NCBI RefSeq assembly: GCF_003935375.1 | Contig: NZ_RHQM01000019.1 | Coordinates: 1 to 64,000 of the forward strand | DNA: 64,000 nucleotides | Reading direction: 5' to 3' | Origin: Stutzerimonas xanthomarina | Lineage (GTDB): Bacteria; Pseudomonadota; Gammaproteobacteria; Pseudomonadales; Pseudomonadaceae | Shown here: piece after piece, positions 7,881-17,294 of the stretch | How the letters are laid out: each line of letters begins with the position of its first letter | Numbering within the stretch: position 1 is the first letter of the stretch | Notes under the pieces: generated by a model | The model's database searches: none | What the model was told of the DNA's origin: nothing | Seen by the model: the letters and a program-made list of their open reading frames with translations, nothing else | Translations under genes and position numbers: made by a program

Positions 7881-9317
7881 TCACTCCACGGCCTTGACCA
7901 TATCCTCGACCACCTTCTTGGCGTCGCCGAAGACCATCATGGTCTTGTCCATGTAGAACAGCTCGTTGTCCAGACCGGCATAGCCGCTGGCCATGGAGCG
8001 CTTGTTGACGATGACTGTCTTGGCCTTGTACGCCTCGAGGATCGGCATGCCGGCGATGGGCGACTTCGGATCGTTCTTCGCCGCCGGGTTGACCACGTCG
8101 TTGGCGCCAAGTACCAGCACCACGTCGGCCTGGCCGAACTCGGAGTTGATGTCTTCCATCTCGAAGACTTGCTCGTAGGGCACCTCGGCTTCGGCCAGCA
8201 GCACGTTCATGTGCCCCGGCATGCGGCCGGCGACCGGGTGGATCGCGTACTTCACGGTCACGCCCATGTGCGTCAGCTTCTCGGCCAGCTCCATCAGCGC
8301 GTGCTGCGCGCGGGCCACCGCCAGGCCGTAGCCGGGAACGATGATCACGGTGTCGGCGTTGGTCAGCAGGAAGGCGGCGTCGTCGGCCGAACCGGACTTC
8401 ACGTTGCGCTCCAGCTGGGCGCCTGCCGGGCCGCCGGCATCCGCGTCGGCACCGAAGCCGCCGAGGATCACGTTGAAGAACGAGCGGTTCATCGCCTTGC
8501 ACATGATGTACGAGAGGATCGCGCCGCTCGAGCCTACCAGCGAGCCGGCGATGATCAGCATCGAGTTGTTCAGCGAGAAGCCGATACCGGCGGCCGCCCA
8601 GCCCGAATACGAGTTGAGCATCGACACCACCACCGGCATGTCCGCACCGCCGATGGGAATGATGATCAGCACGCCGATGACGAAGGCCAGCGCCACCAGG
8701 ATGGCGAAGGCGCCGAGGTTGCCGGTGAAGGTGTAGACCAGGCCCAGGCCGACGATCGCCAGGCCCACGGCCAGGTTGACCATGTGCTGGCCCTTGAACA
8801 CCACCGGAGCGCCTTGGAACAGGCGAAACTTGTACTTGCCGGACAGCTTGCCGAAGGCGATCACCGAACCGGAGAAGGTGATGGCGCCGATGGCCGCACC
8901 GAGGAACAGCTCCAGGCGGTTGCCCACCGGAATGGCGTAGCCCATGTGCTCGACGATGCCCAGCGACTGCGGTTCGACCACCGCGGCAATCGCGATGAAC
9001 ACCGCGGCCAGGCCGATCATGCTGTGCATGAAGGCGACCAGCTCGGGCATCTTGGTCATCTCGACGCGCTTGGCCATGATGGTGCCGACGCTGCCGCCGA
9101 TCAGCAGGCCGACGATCACGTAGCCGATGCCGGTGGTGGCCAGCTCGCTGCCGAGCTTGAAGATCAGGCCCACGGTGGTCAGTACTGCCAGGCCCATGCC
9201 GATCATGCCGAACAGGTTGCCGCGACGTGAGGTGGTGGGGTGGGAGAGGCCCTTCAGCGCCTGGATGAAGCACACCGAGGCGACCAGATAGAGCAGGGTG
9301 ATCAGGTTCATGCTCAT
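7881..9317 (-). CDS. pntB: NAD(P) transhydrogenase subunit beta
   Basis: The 478-residue protein has an N-terminal membrane domain of about nine helices. The C-terminal NADP(H)-binding domain III contains V-P-G-Y-G-L-A-V-A-R-A-Q and K-R-S-M-A-S-G-Y-A-G. Together with PntA it couples hydride transfer between NADH and NADP+ to proton movement across the inner membrane and is a main NADPH source. It is the last gene of a three-gene operon, three bases from pntAB. ATG at 9311 is an equally good start. Confidence 0.96.
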   Translation of the reverse strand: MSMNLITLLYLVASVCFIQALKGLSHPTTSRRGNLFGMIGMGLAVLTTVGLIFKLGSELATTGIGYVIVGLLIGGSVGTIMAKRVEMTKMPELVAFMHSMIGLAAVFIAIAAVVEPQSLGIVEHMGYAIPVGNRLELFLGAAIGAITFSGSVIAFGKLSGKYKFRLFQGAPVVFKGQHMVNLAVGLAIVGLGLVYTFTGNLGAFAILVALAFVIGVLIIIPIGGADMPVVVSMLNSYSGWAAAGIGFSLNNSMLIIAGSLVGSSGAILSYIMCKAMNRSFFNVILGGFGADADAGGPAGAQLERNVKSGSADDAAFLLTNADTVIIVPGYGLAVARAQHALMELAEKLTHMGVTVKYAIHPVAGRMPGHMNVLLAEAEVPYEQVFEMEDINSEFGQADVVLVLGANDVVNPAAKNDPKSPIAGMPILEAYKAKTVIVNKRSMASGYAGLDNELFYMDKTMMVFGDAKKVVEDMVKAVE

Positions 9318-9320
9318 GGC

Positions 9321-9638
9321 TTACTTGCCCTCCGCCTTGGCCGCGCTGCGGTCCTTCTTCTTGAACATTTCCAGCATGCGACGGGTGACCAGGAAGCCCC
9401 CGAACACGTTGACCGCGGCCAGCGCCACGGCCAGGGTGCCCATGGCCTTGCCCAGCGGGGTGACGGTGAGCGCGGCGGCCAGCATGGCGCCGACGATGAC
9501 GATCGCCGAGATCGCGTTGGTGACCGCCATCAGCGGCGTGTGCAGGGCCGGGGTGACGTTCCAGACCACGTGGTAGCCGACGTAGATCGCCAGCACGAAG
9601 ATGATCAGGTTGTAGATGCCGTCCGAAATCAGATCCAT
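9321..9638 (-). CDS. pntAB: NAD(P) transhydrogenase subunit alpha, membrane part
   Basis: The 105-residue protein has about three hydrophobic helices and the sequence [12 protein letters not shown], typical of the short membrane part of split alpha subunits. In enterobacteria this part is fused to the soluble alpha domain; here, as in other pseudomonads, it is a separate gene between pntAA and pntB. The charged tail (K-K-K-D-R-S-A-A-K) is probably cytoplasmic. Confidence 0.94.
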   Translation of the reverse strand: MDLISDGIYNLIIFVLAIYVGYHVVWNVTPALHTPLMAVTNAISAIVIVGAMLAAALTVTPLGKAMGTLAVALAAVNVFGGFLVTRRMLEMFKKKDRSAAKAEGK

Positions 9639-9651
9639 GTTCGCGTCTCCC

Positions 9652-10773
9652 TTAACCGTTGGTCCGCACGACCTGGCCGTCGCGGCACATCAGGCACGCG
9701 GCGACGATGTCGTCTTCGAGGTTGAGCTGGAACTGGCCGTCCTTGTCGATGACCAGCTTGAGAAAATCCAGCAGGTTGCGGGCGTACAGCGCCGAGGCGT
9801 CGGCCGGCACCAGCGTCGCCAGGTTGGCGTGACCGACGATGGTCACGCCGTGGCGCACCACCACCTGGTCGATCTCGGTCAGTGGGCAGTTACCGCCGTG
9901 GCCGGCTGCCAGGTCGACGATCACCGAGCCGGGCTTCATCTGCTCGACGGTGGCTTCCTGCAGCAGCGTCGGCGCCTTGCGGCCCGGGATCAGCGCGGTG
10001 GTGATGACGATGTCCGACTGCAGCGCACGCTCGTGCACCGCCTGCGCCTGACGCGCCATCCACGAGGCCGGCATCGGCCGCGCATAGCCGCCGACGCCCT
10101 CGGCGCATTCGCGCTCCTCGTCGGTCTCAAGCGGCACGTCGACGAACTTGGCGCCGAGCGATTCGATCTGCTCCTTCACCGCCGGACGCACGTCCGAAGC
10201 CTCGACCACGGCACCCAGGCGCTTGGCTGTGGCGATGGCCTGCAGCCCGGCGACACCGGCACCGAGGATCAGCACGCGTGCGGCCTTCACGGTACCGGCG
10301 GCGGTCATCAGCATCGGCATGAAGCGCGGGTAGTGATGGGCACCGACCAGCACCGCCTTGTAGCCGGCGATGTTGGCCTGCGACGAGAGCACGTCCAGGC
10401 TCTGTGCACGGGACGTACGCGGCGCGGCCTCCAGGGCGAAGGCGGTGACGCCGCGGGCAGCCATGCGCGCGATGCAGTCATTGTCGAACGGGTTGAGCAT
10501 GCCCAGCAGCACGCTGCCGGACTGCATCTGCGCCAGTTCGGTCTCGTCCGGCGCATTGACCTTCAGCACCAGCTCGGCGGCGAAGGCCGCGGCGGCATCG
10601 CCGATGGTCGCGCCGACCGCTTCATAGGCGCTGTCCGGCACGCTGGAAAGCAACCCGGCGCCGCTTTGCAGCGTCACCCGGTGCCCTTGGCCGATCAGTT
10701 TCTTGACGGTTTCCGGGGTCGCGGCGACGCGCGTTTCCCCGGAGTGGGTTTCGAGAGGAACACCGATGTGCAT
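9652..10773 (-). CDS. pntAA: NAD(P) transhydrogenase subunit alpha, NAD-binding part
   Basis: The 373-residue protein begins [20 protein letters not shown], as in alanine dehydrogenase/PntAA proteins. It carries the Rossmann motif [13 protein letters not shown] and the R-Q-A-Q-A-V-H mobile-loop region, forming domain I that binds NAD(H). It is first in the operon, with AGGAG a few bases before the ATG. A long upstream region (10774-11295) probably contains its promoter and a candidate operator. Confidence 0.95.
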   Translation of the reverse strand: MHIGVPLETHSGETRVAATPETVKKLIGQGHRVTLQSGAGLLSSVPDSAYEAVGATIGDAAAAFAAELVLKVNAPDETELAQMQSGSVLLGMLNPFDNDCIARMAARGVTAFALEAAPRTSRAQSLDVLSSQANIAGYKAVLVGAHHYPRFMPMLMTAAGTVKAARVLILGAGVAGLQAIATAKRLGAVVEASDVRPAVKEQIESLGAKFVDVPLETDEERECAEGVGGYARPMPASWMARQAQAVHERALQSDIVITTALIPGRKAPTLLQEATVEQMKPGSVIVDLAAGHGGNCPLTEIDQVVVRHGVTIVGHANLATLVPADASALYARNLLDFLKLVIDKDGQFQLNLEDDIVAACLMCRDGQVVRTNG

Positions 10774-10942
10774 TGTTGTTGTTCTCCTGCGTGATCATGA
10801 CCGGTGCTGCGGCGAACCGCGCACCGACGTGCTTTTCACCCGCCCGCTGCTCTGGCGAACGGGGTATGGAACAGGTGAAGCCAGCCGGGCGATGCGCAAA
10901 AACGGATCGCCCCGCGCGGCATTCTGCAAGCCTTGAAAAAAT

Positions 10943-10975
10943 CAAACAACTGTTTCAATCAAACGATTGTATTTG
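10943..10975. promoter_or_regulatory. Tandem CAAAC-N4-GTTTC-like operator candidate upstream of pntAA
   Basis: CAAACAACTGTTTC at 10943-10956 matches the dyad I recall for the TetR-family regulator PsrA, (G/C)AAAC-N2-4-GTTT(G/C). A second, imperfect copy (CAAAC GATT GTATTTG) follows at 10960-10975. The pair sits about 170-200 bases upstream of pntAA in a locally AT-rich stretch. The regulator assignment is inference; another TetR protein could use it. Confidence 0.4.
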
Positions 10976-11211
10976 ACGCGCCGGTCGCAGGATGACTGCC
11001 TGTTTTCCGTGCTTCGCTGCAGATTGCGTCCTGTTTGGCTCTGCGTACGACCAATTCGTCCGCGCCAGGCACACGACACGGCCGCATCATGAATGACGCG
11101 CCATTGACGGGGTATTCGTCAGCGGTGCCAAGCATCTCCGACCTAGGTGTCGGGTTAAGTCGGGTATGCAGGAAAAACGCGCGTACGTTGAAATGTCATT
11201 CAATCCTTGTA

Positions 11212-11232
11212 GTCCAACTAGGCTGGTTGGAC
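11212..11232. repeat. 7-bp inverted repeat upstream of gspE
   Basis: GTCCAAC and GTTGGAC are separated by seven bases. The element is 64 bases before the gspE ATG and could be an operator or a leader hairpin. No known motif was recognised. Confidence 0.35.
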
Positions 11233-11295
11233 CCGATTGGAGTGTTTCGAGCGCAGTGACGTCGGGTCGCTGCGTATCGCTGGTGGAGCTGGACG

Positions 11296-12810
11296 ATGCC
11301 CGAACTCGATGTAAACGAAGTCACCACGCTGCTCGAACAGCCGGCCCAGCGCCGCTTGCCGTTCGCCTTTGCCCGCCGCCACGGCGTGATCCTGCTGGAG
11401 CGTGGCGGCGAGCTGCGCCTCGGCCTGCGCGAGGGCGCCGCGCTGACGGCGATGCAGGAGGCGCAGCGGGTCGTTGGTATGCGTCTGCCGATGCAATGGC
11501 TAGCGCAGGCTGATTTCGATCAGGCGCTCGGTGCCGCCTACCAGCACGATTCCTCGGCGGCGATGTTGATGGTCGAGGGGCTGGGCAACGACCTCGACCT
11601 GGCCAGCCTGGCCGACCAGATCCAGGAAACCGAGGACCTGCTGGAGCAGGAGGACGACGCGCCGATCATCCGCCTGATCAACGCCATCCTCGGCGAGGCG
11701 ATTGCCGAGAACGCCTCCGATATCCATATCGAAACCTTCGAGAAGCGCCTGGTGATCCGCTTTCGCGTCGACGGCATCCTCCGCGAAGTGGTGCAGCCCA
11801 AGCGCGAGCTGGCGGCGCTGCTGGTATCGCGGATCAAGGTCATGGCCAAGCTGGATATCGCCGAGAAGCGCATTCCGCAGGACGGGCGCATCTCGCTGCG
11901 GGTCGGCGGGCGTGAGGTCGACATCCGTGTCTCCACGCTGCCCTCGGCCAATGGCGAGCGGGTGGTGTTGCGTCTCCTGGACAAGCAGGCCGGGCGCCTG
12001 ACCCTGCGTCACCTGGGCATGAACGAGCAGGACCGCGACCACCTGGAACAGGCGGTGAAGAAGCCCCACGGCATCATTCTGGTCACCGGCCCCACCGGGT
12101 CGGGCAAGACCACCACGCTCTACGCCGCGCTGACCACGTTGAATGACCGCACGCGCAACATCCTCACCGTCGAGGACCCCATCGAGTACCACCTCGAAGG
12201 CATCGGCCAGACCCAGGTCAACACCAAGGTCGACATGACCTTCGCCCGCGGCCTGCGCGCCATCCTGCGCCAGGACCCGGACGTGGTGATGGTCGGCGAG
12301 ATCCGCGACCAGGAAACCGCCGACATGGCGGTGCAGGCCTCGCTCACCGGCCACCTGGTGCTTTCCACGCTGCACACCAACAGCGCCATCGGCGCCGTCA
12401 CGCGGCTGGTGGACATGGGCGTCGAGCCGTTCCTGATCTCCTCCTCGCTGCTCGGCGTACTGGCCCAGCGCCTCGTGCGGGTGTTGTGCAATGACTGCAA
12501 GCGCGCCTACGTTGCCGATGCCGCCGAGTGCGAGCTGCTCGGGGCCAGCCTGGCCGAGGCGCCGACGCTGTATCACGCCGAAGGCTGCGAGCAGTGCCGG
12601 GGCCTCGGTTACCGCGGGCGTACCGGCATCTATGAGCTTGTGCTGTTCGACGACGCCCTGCGCACCATGGTGCACACCCGCGCCAGCGAGCAGGACATGC
12701 TGCGCCATGCCCGTGAGCTGGGCCCGAGCATCCGCGAGGACGGGCTGCGCAAGGTGCGCGAGGGGGTGACCACCATCGAGGAAGTGCTGAGGGTGACGCG
12801 TGAGGAGTGA
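11296..12810 (+). CDS. gspE: Type II secretion ATPase GspE (XcpR)
   Basis: The 504-residue cytoplasmic ATPase powers pseudopilus assembly for type II secretion. The Walker A motif [10 protein letters not shown] is near residue 265, followed by the Asp box (T-V-E-D-P-I-E-Y-H), Walker B ([12 protein letters not shown]) and His box (S-T-L-H-T-N). A zinc-binding tetracysteine site (C-x-x-C ... C-x-x-C) lies near residues 397-434. The N-terminus ([13 protein letters not shown]) resembles XcpR-type GspE. It is the first gene of an E-F-G-H-I-J-K-L-M operon in the same order as xcpR-Z. Confidence 0.95.
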   Translation: MPELDVNEVTTLLEQPAQRRLPFAFARRHGVILLERGGELRLGLREGAALTAMQEAQRVVGMRLPMQWLAQADFDQALGAAYQHDSSAAMLMVEGLGNDLDLASLADQIQETEDLLEQEDDAPIIRLINAILGEAIAENASDIHIETFEKRLVIRFRVDGILREVVQPKRELAALLVSRIKVMAKLDIAEKRIPQDGRISLRVGGREVDIRVSTLPSANGERVVLRLLDKQAGRLTLRHLGMNEQDRDHLEQAVKKPHGIILVTGPTGSGKTTTLYAALTTLNDRTRNILTVEDPIEYHLEGIGQTQVNTKVDMTFARGLRAILRQDPDVVMVGEIRDQETADMAVQASLTGHLVLSTLHTNSAIGAVTRLVDMGVEPFLISSSLLGVLAQRLVRVLCNDCKRAYVADAAECELLGASLAEAPTLYHAEGCEQCRGLGYRGRTGIYELVLFDDALRTMVHTRASEQDMLRHARELGPSIREDGLRKVREGVTTIEEVLRVTREE

Positions 12811-12960
12811 GGGGATGAGGTTGATTCCGACGCGCCCGCAGAGGCATCCGCAGCCTGACCGACATCGCATGGTGGTGCCATTCGCGGCTGCTCCCTCGGC
12901 TGTCCGGTGTCTGTGTAGCGGCGCTCTCGACCGCGGATCGCCGCTGTTGGAGACCGCCTG

Positions 12961-14175
12961 ATGGCCGCCTTCGAATACCTCGCCCTCGACCCGCGTGGCC
13001 GCGAGCAGAAGGGGCTGATCGAAGCCGACAGCCCGCGTCAGGCGCGGCAGTTGCTGCGCGAGAAGCAGTGGGCGCCGCTGGAGGTGAAGCAGGCCAAGTC
13101 CAAGGAAGACGTCAGCCGCGGCGGCCTTAGTTTCGGTCGTGGCTTGTCGGCGCGGGATCTGGCGTTGGTCACCCGGCAGCTGGCGACGCTGGTGCAGGCC
13201 GCGCTGCCGATCGAGGAGGCCCTGCGCGCAGCAGCGGCGCAGTCCACCTCGGCGAAGATCAAGTCGATGCTGCTGGCCGTGCGTGCGCGAGTGATGGAAG
13301 GCCACAGCCTGGCCGCGGCGCTGCGCGAATATCCGTCGGCCTTTCCCGAACTCTACCGCGCCACCGTGGCGGCCGGCGAACATGCCGGCCATCTCGGGCT
13401 GGTGCTCGACCAGCTGGCCGACTACACCGACCAGCGTCAGCAGTCGCGGCAGAAAATTCAGCTGGCGCTGCTCTATCCGGTGATCCTGATGGTCGCCTCG
13501 CTGGCCATCGTCGTGCTGCTGCTCGGCTATGTGGTGCCGGACGTGGTCAAGGTATTCGTCAACACCGGCCAGGAACTGCCGGCGCTGACCCGCGGGCTGA
13601 TCGCCACCAGCGACGTGGTGAAGAACTGGGGCTGGCTGATCGTGCTCGGCATTATCGCCGCCTTGCTGGCCATGCGCGCGGCATTGCGCGACCCGGCGCT
13701 GCGCCTGCGCTGGCATGCGTTCATTCTGCGGATACCGCTGATCGGTCGACTGAGTCGGGCGACCAATACGGCGCGCTTCGCCTCAACCCTGGCGATCCTC
13801 ACCAAGAGCGGCGTGCCGCTGGTGGAGGCGCTGTCCATCGCCGCCGCGGTGATCGCCAACCTGCGCATCCGCGAGCGGGTGGTGGAGGCGGCGCAGAAAG
13901 TGCGCGAAGGCAGCAGCCTGACCCGCGCGCTGGATGCCACCGGCGAATTCCCGCCGATGATGCTGCACATGATCGCCAGCGGCGAGAAATCCGGTGAACT
14001 GGATCAGATGCTGGCGCGAACCGCGCGCAATCAGGAGAACGACCTGGCCGCTCAGGTGTCTCTGCTGGTCGGCCTGTTCGAACCGTTCATGCTGGTGTTC
14101 ATGGGGGCTGTGGTGCTGGTCATCGTGCTGGCGATCCTGATGCCAATCCTCTCTCTCAACCAACTGGTGGGGTAA
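12961..14175 (+). CDS. gspF: Type II secretion inner-membrane protein GspF (XcpS)
   Basis: The 404-residue protein has two repeated T2SSF cytoplasmic domains and three membrane segments (about residues 167-190, 220-240 and 375-398). MAAFEYLALDPRGREQKG is the typical GspF N-terminus. It forms the inner-membrane platform with GspE, L and M. A 150-base gap separates it from gspE, unusual in an operon whose other genes touch or overlap. Confidence 0.95.
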   Translation: MAAFEYLALDPRGREQKGLIEADSPRQARQLLREKQWAPLEVKQAKSKEDVSRGGLSFGRGLSARDLALVTRQLATLVQAALPIEEALRAAAAQSTSAKIKSMLLAVRARVMEGHSLAAALREYPSAFPELYRATVAAGEHAGHLGLVLDQLADYTDQRQQSRQKIQLALLYPVILMVASLAIVVLLLGYVVPDVVKVFVNTGQELPALTRGLIATSDVVKNWGWLIVLGIIAALLAMRAALRDPALRLRWHAFILRIPLIGRLSRATNTARFASTLAILTKSGVPLVEALSIAAAVIANLRIRERVVEAAQKVREGSSLTRALDATGEFPPMMLHMIASGEKSGELDQMLARTARNQENDLAAQVSLLVGLFEPFMLVFMGAVVLVIVLAILMPILSLNQLVG

Positions 14176-14180
14176 CGACA

Positions 14181-14615
14181 ATGAAGTTGCAACGACGCAC
14201 GCAAGGGGGCTTCACCCTCATCGAAATCATGGTGGTGGTGGTCATCCTCGGCATCCTCGCCGCGCTAGTGGTGCCGCAGGTGATGAGCCGCCCGGATCAG
14301 GCCAAGGTCACCGTGGCCAAGGGCGACATCAAGGCCGTCGCCGCCGCGCTGGACATGTACAAGCTGGACAATTTCGCCTACCCGAGCACCCAGCAGGGGC
14401 TGGAGGCGCTGGTGAAGAAGCCTTCCGGCAACCCGCAGCCGAAGAACTGGAACCGCGACGGTTACCTCAAGCGCCTGCCCAAGGACCCGTGGGGCAACGA
14501 CTACCAGTACCTCTCGCCAGGCACCCAGGGCCAGTTCGACCTCTACTCCTTCGGCGCCGACGGCAAGCCCGGCGGCAGCGACCTCAACGCCGACATCGGT
14601 AACTGGGACCTCTAA
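14181..14615 (+). CDS. gspG: Major pseudopilin GspG (XcpT)
   Basis: The 144-residue protein has a type IV prepilin leader ending in Gly before F-T-L-I-E-I-M-V-V, with Glu at mature position 5. The C-terminal half has the GspG signature (L-K-R-L-P-K-D-P-W-G-N-D-Y-Q-Y) and the calcium-binding loop region S-F-G-A-D-G-K-P-G-G. It is processed by the prepilin peptidase (PilD/GspO), which is not in this window. Confidence 0.96.
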   Translation: MKLQRRTQGGFTLIEIMVVVVILGILAALVVPQVMSRPDQAKVTVAKGDIKAVAAALDMYKLDNFAYPSTQQGLEALVKKPSGNPQPKNWNRDGYLKRLPKDPWGNDYQYLSPGTQGQFDLYSFGADGKPGGSDLNADIGNWDL

Positions 14616-14618
14616 TCG

Positions 14619-15188
14619 ATGCGGAAGCGCGCCCGCGCCTTCACGCTGATCGAACTGCTGGTGGTGATCGTCCTGCTGGGCATTCTGGTCAGCGTGGCGG
14701 TGCTCAGCGTCGGCGGTTCGAGCACCTCGCGCGAGCTGCGTGACGAGGCGCGGCGACTGGCTGCGCTGATCGGCGTGCTCAGCGACGAGGCGGTACTCGA
14801 CAGTCGCGAATACGGTCTGCTGGTCAACAGCGAGGGCTATCGCGTACTGCGTTACGACGAAGCTGCCACGCGCTGGCTGGAAGTCGAACGGCGCAAGGTG
14901 CACAAGGTCCCGGACTGGATGCGCCTGGATCTGGAACTGGACGGCACGCCGCTGGAACTGGTGGCCCCAACCCAGCGCGAGGACGACCGTGCCGGGCTGT
15001 CGAGCGAAGGTGAGCGAACCGAACGTCGTGCGCCGCGGCTGGAGCCCCAGTTGCTGATTCTTTCCAGCGGCGAGCTGTCGCCGTTCAGCCTGCGCCTGTC
15101 CGAACGCAAGCCGCGCGGCGGTGGCTGGCTGGTCACCAGCGACGGCTTCCGTCTGCCTGAGGCAAAAGTCATCGAGGACAGGCGATGA
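14619..15188 (+). CDS. gspH: Minor pseudopilin GspH (XcpU)
   Basis: The 189-residue protein has a prepilin leader (R-A-F-T-L-I-E-L-L-V-V-I-V) cleaved before Phe and a soluble C-terminal GspH domain. It starts three bases after gspG, and its stop overlaps the gspI start. Ala instead of Gly at position -1 of the cleavage site is noteworthy, because the peptidase normally requires Gly. Confidence 0.92.
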   Translation: MRKRARAFTLIELLVVIVLLGILVSVAVLSVGGSSTSRELRDEARRLAALIGVLSDEAVLDSREYGLLVNSEGYRVLRYDEAATRWLEVERRKVHKVPDWMRLDLELDGTPLELVAPTQREDDRAGLSSEGERTERRAPRLEPQLLILSSGELSPFSLRLSERKPRGGGWLVTSDGFRLPEAKVIEDRR

Positions 15189-15604
15189 GCGGGCGCTCGG
15201 CCAGGGCCGGCCGCGGTTTCACCCTGCTGGAAGTGCTGGTGGCACTGGCGATTTTCGCCAGCGTGTCGGCCGTGGTGCTCACCGCGGCCGGGCGTAGCCT
15301 GACCAACGCCGGGCGGCTGGAGGAACTGACCCTGGCCGGCTGGATCGCCGACAACCGCATCAGCGAACTGCAGTTGCAGCAGACCCCACCTGCCATCGGC
15401 CGCGAAACCCAGGCGCTGGAGTACGGCAGCCGCCAGTGGCAAACGCTCAGCGAAATCGAGGCCAGCGCCGATCCGGGCCTGCTGCGGGTGACCGTCTGGG
15501 TTGCGCTGCAGACATCGCGTGGCCGCAGCGATCCGGTGCCCGACCGCGCGGTCACCAGCCTCACCGGATTCATCGGTGTCGGCCCGGGAGCCGCGCGCCA
15601 ATGA
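15185..15604 (+). CDS. gspI: Minor pseudopilin GspI (XcpV)
   Basis: The 139-residue protein has a prepilin leader with G-F-T-L-L-E-V-L-V-A-L-A-I-F. The I-A-D-N-R-I-S-E-L-Q-L region is typical of GspI, which forms the pseudopilus tip with J and K. The ATGA overlap with gspH and four-base overlap with gspJ show tight translational coupling. Confidence 0.94.
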   Translation: MSGRSARAGRGFTLLEVLVALAIFASVSAVVLTAAGRSLTNAGRLEELTLAGWIADNRISELQLQQTPPAIGRETQALEYGSRQWQTLSEIEASADPGLLRVTVWVALQTSRGRSDPVPDRAVTSLTGFIGVGPGAARQ

Positions 15605-16314
15605 ACGCTCACGCGCGCACCAGCGCCGGTTTCACCCTGCTCGAGCTGTTGATTGCCATCGCCCTGTTCGCGCTGCTTGGCCTCGGCACCTATCGCATGC
15701 TCGAAGCGGTGCTGCAAAGCGATGAGGCGGTGCGTGCCCAGGAGCTGCAGCTGCGCGAGCTGAGCCGCGCGGTGTGGGCCTTCGAACGTGACCTGCAGCA
15801 GGTGATCGGGCGGCCGATCCGTGATGAGTTCGGCGACGAGCGCAATGCCTTCATCGGTCAGCTCGATGGCGAAGACGGCGCGCCGGTGCTGGAGCTGACC
15901 CGTGCCGGCTGGCGCAATCCCACCGGGCTGCGCCGCGCCAATCTGCAGCGGGTGCGCTGGCGCCTGGCTGGCGACAACCTCGAGCGCGTCTACTGGGTGG
16001 TGCTGGACCGTGACCTCGACAGCGAGCCGCGCGTACAGCGGGTACTGGAAGACGTGCAGGGCCTGCAATTGCGCTACCAGGACGAGGAGGCGGTGTGGCA
16101 CGAGGAGTGGCCGCCGTTCGATTTCGGTCGCGGCAGCCCGGAGAACGCCGCCGAGCGCCTGCCGATCGCCCTGGAGCTGAATATCGAGCACGCCCGCTAC
16201 GGCCGTATCACCCGTCTGCTGCGCCTGCCCGACGCCGTCGAGCAGGCGACGCAGCAGGCGCTTCCCGGCGCCGAGGGCGTGCCCGAGCCGTTCGAAGGGG
16301 AGCTGCCGCAATGA
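15601..16314 (+). CDS. gspJ: Minor pseudopilin GspJ (XcpW)
   Basis: The 237-residue protein starts MNAHARTSAGFTLLELLIAIALFALLG when read from ATG 15601, which overlaps the gspI stop. The upstream open frame is discarded because it has no prepilin leader. The soluble domain contains W-A-F-E-R-D-L-Q-Q-V, a family hallmark. It is part of the tip complex with GspI and GspK. Confidence 0.94.
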   Translation: MNAHARTSAGFTLLELLIAIALFALLGLGTYRMLEAVLQSDEAVRAQELQLRELSRAVWAFERDLQQVIGRPIRDEFGDERNAFIGQLDGEDGAPVLELTRAGWRNPTGLRRANLQRVRWRLAGDNLERVYWVVLDRDLDSEPRVQRVLEDVQGLQLRYQDEEAVWHEEWPPFDFGRGSPENAAERLPIALELNIEHARYGRITRLLRLPDAVEQATQQALPGAEGVPEPFEGELPQ

Positions 16315-17291
16315 AGCACCAGCGCGGCGTAGCCCTGATCACCGTGCTGCTGGTGGTGGCCATCGTCACCGTGGTCAGCGCGGCAATGGTGGCGCGTCAG
16401 CAGCTCAGCATTCGTGCCAGCAGCAACCAGCTGCAGGCACGTCAGGCCTGGCACTACGCGCTGGGCGGCGAAGCGCTGGCCCAGACCATGCTCGCTCGCG
16501 ATCTGCGGGCTGGCGCGACGGGCGCCAATGGTGAGTCCGCGGCCATCGATCATCTGCTCGAGCCCTGGGCGCAGCCGCTGCCGGCGTTCGAGATCGATCA
16601 GGGCGAGATCCTCGTGCGTATCGAGGATCTCGCCGGACGCTTCAACCTCAACGACCTGCTGCGCGACCAGCAGCCCAACCCCGCCGCGGTCGAACAGTTC
16701 CGCCGGCTGCTGTTGCGCCTGCAGATCAGCGCGCCCTACGCTGAACGCCTGCTGGACTGGCTCGACCCGGACCAGCAACCGAGCGGCGAATATGGCGCCG
16801 AAGACAACGCCTATCTCGCGCTCGATCCGCCATATCGCAACGCCGGACGCCGGCTGCATGACTTGTCCGAACTGCGCCTGCTGCTGGACATGCGCGAAGA
16901 GGACTTCCAGCGCCTAGCACCCTATGTCGCCGCGCTGCCGCCCAACGTGCCGCTTAACGTCAACACGGCAAGCCCGATGGTGCTCTCCAGCCTGAGCGAC
17001 AACCTCAGCCTCGGCGCTGCCGAGTCGCTGGTCGAGCTGCGCCGCGTCGCACCGTTTCGCAACAGCGCAGCGTTTCTCGCGCAGCCGGCCATGGCCGGGA
17101 CTACGTTGCAGGGCACTGCGCTGGCGGTTGGCAGTCAATTCTTTCAGGCCACCAGCGAAGTGCGCCTGGGCGATCGCCGGCTGGCGCTGGTCAGCCTGTT
17201 GCAACGCGAGCAGGACGGCAGCGTGCGCGTGCTCGCGCGAAATCTTGGCCAGCCTGCCCGGTTGGCTCGCTCATCCGATGGAGAACGCTAG
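16311..17291 (+). CDS. gspK: Minor pseudopilin GspK (XcpX)
   Basis: The 326-residue protein starts at ATG 16311, overlapping gspJ. Its leader (Q-R-G-V-A-L-I-T-V-L-L-V-V-A-I) lacks the usual Glu at +5, as expected for the tip pseudopilin GspK. The large C-terminal domain contains N-L-N-D-L and P-L-N-V-N-T-A, typical of the family. It caps the pseudopilus. Confidence 0.94.
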   Translation: MKHQRGVALITVLLVVAIVTVVSAAMVARQQLSIRASSNQLQARQAWHYALGGEALAQTMLARDLRAGATGANGESAAIDHLLEPWAQPLPAFEIDQGEILVRIEDLAGRFNLNDLLRDQQPNPAAVEQFRRLLLRLQISAPYAERLLDWLDPDQQPSGEYGAEDNAYLALDPPYRNAGRRLHDLSELRLLLDMREEDFQRLAPYVAALPPNVPLNVNTASPMVLSSLSDNLSLGAAESLVELRRVAPFRNSAAFLAQPAMAGTTLQGTALAVGSQFFQATSEVRLGDRRLALVSLLQREQDGSVRVLARNLGQPARLARSSDGER

Positions 17292-17294
17292 ATC

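Larger units (their letters stand above)
10774..11295. other. 522-bp intergenic region between pntAA and gspE
   Basis: I find no convincing gene here. The region lies between divergent operons and must hold both promoters. Its middle (about 10930-10980) is an AT-rich island with the operator candidate described separately. A 7-bp inverted repeat (GTCCAAC 11212-11218, GTTGGAC 11226-11232) lies 64 bases upstream of the gspE start. The remaining short frames have no family resemblance. Confidence 0.6.

Noticed and set aside
11500-13716. Long antisense reading frame of 738 codons opposite gspE and gspF
   Set aside because: It overlaps two certain genes, is rich in His, Gln and Arg as GC-rich antisense frames are, and resembles no family.
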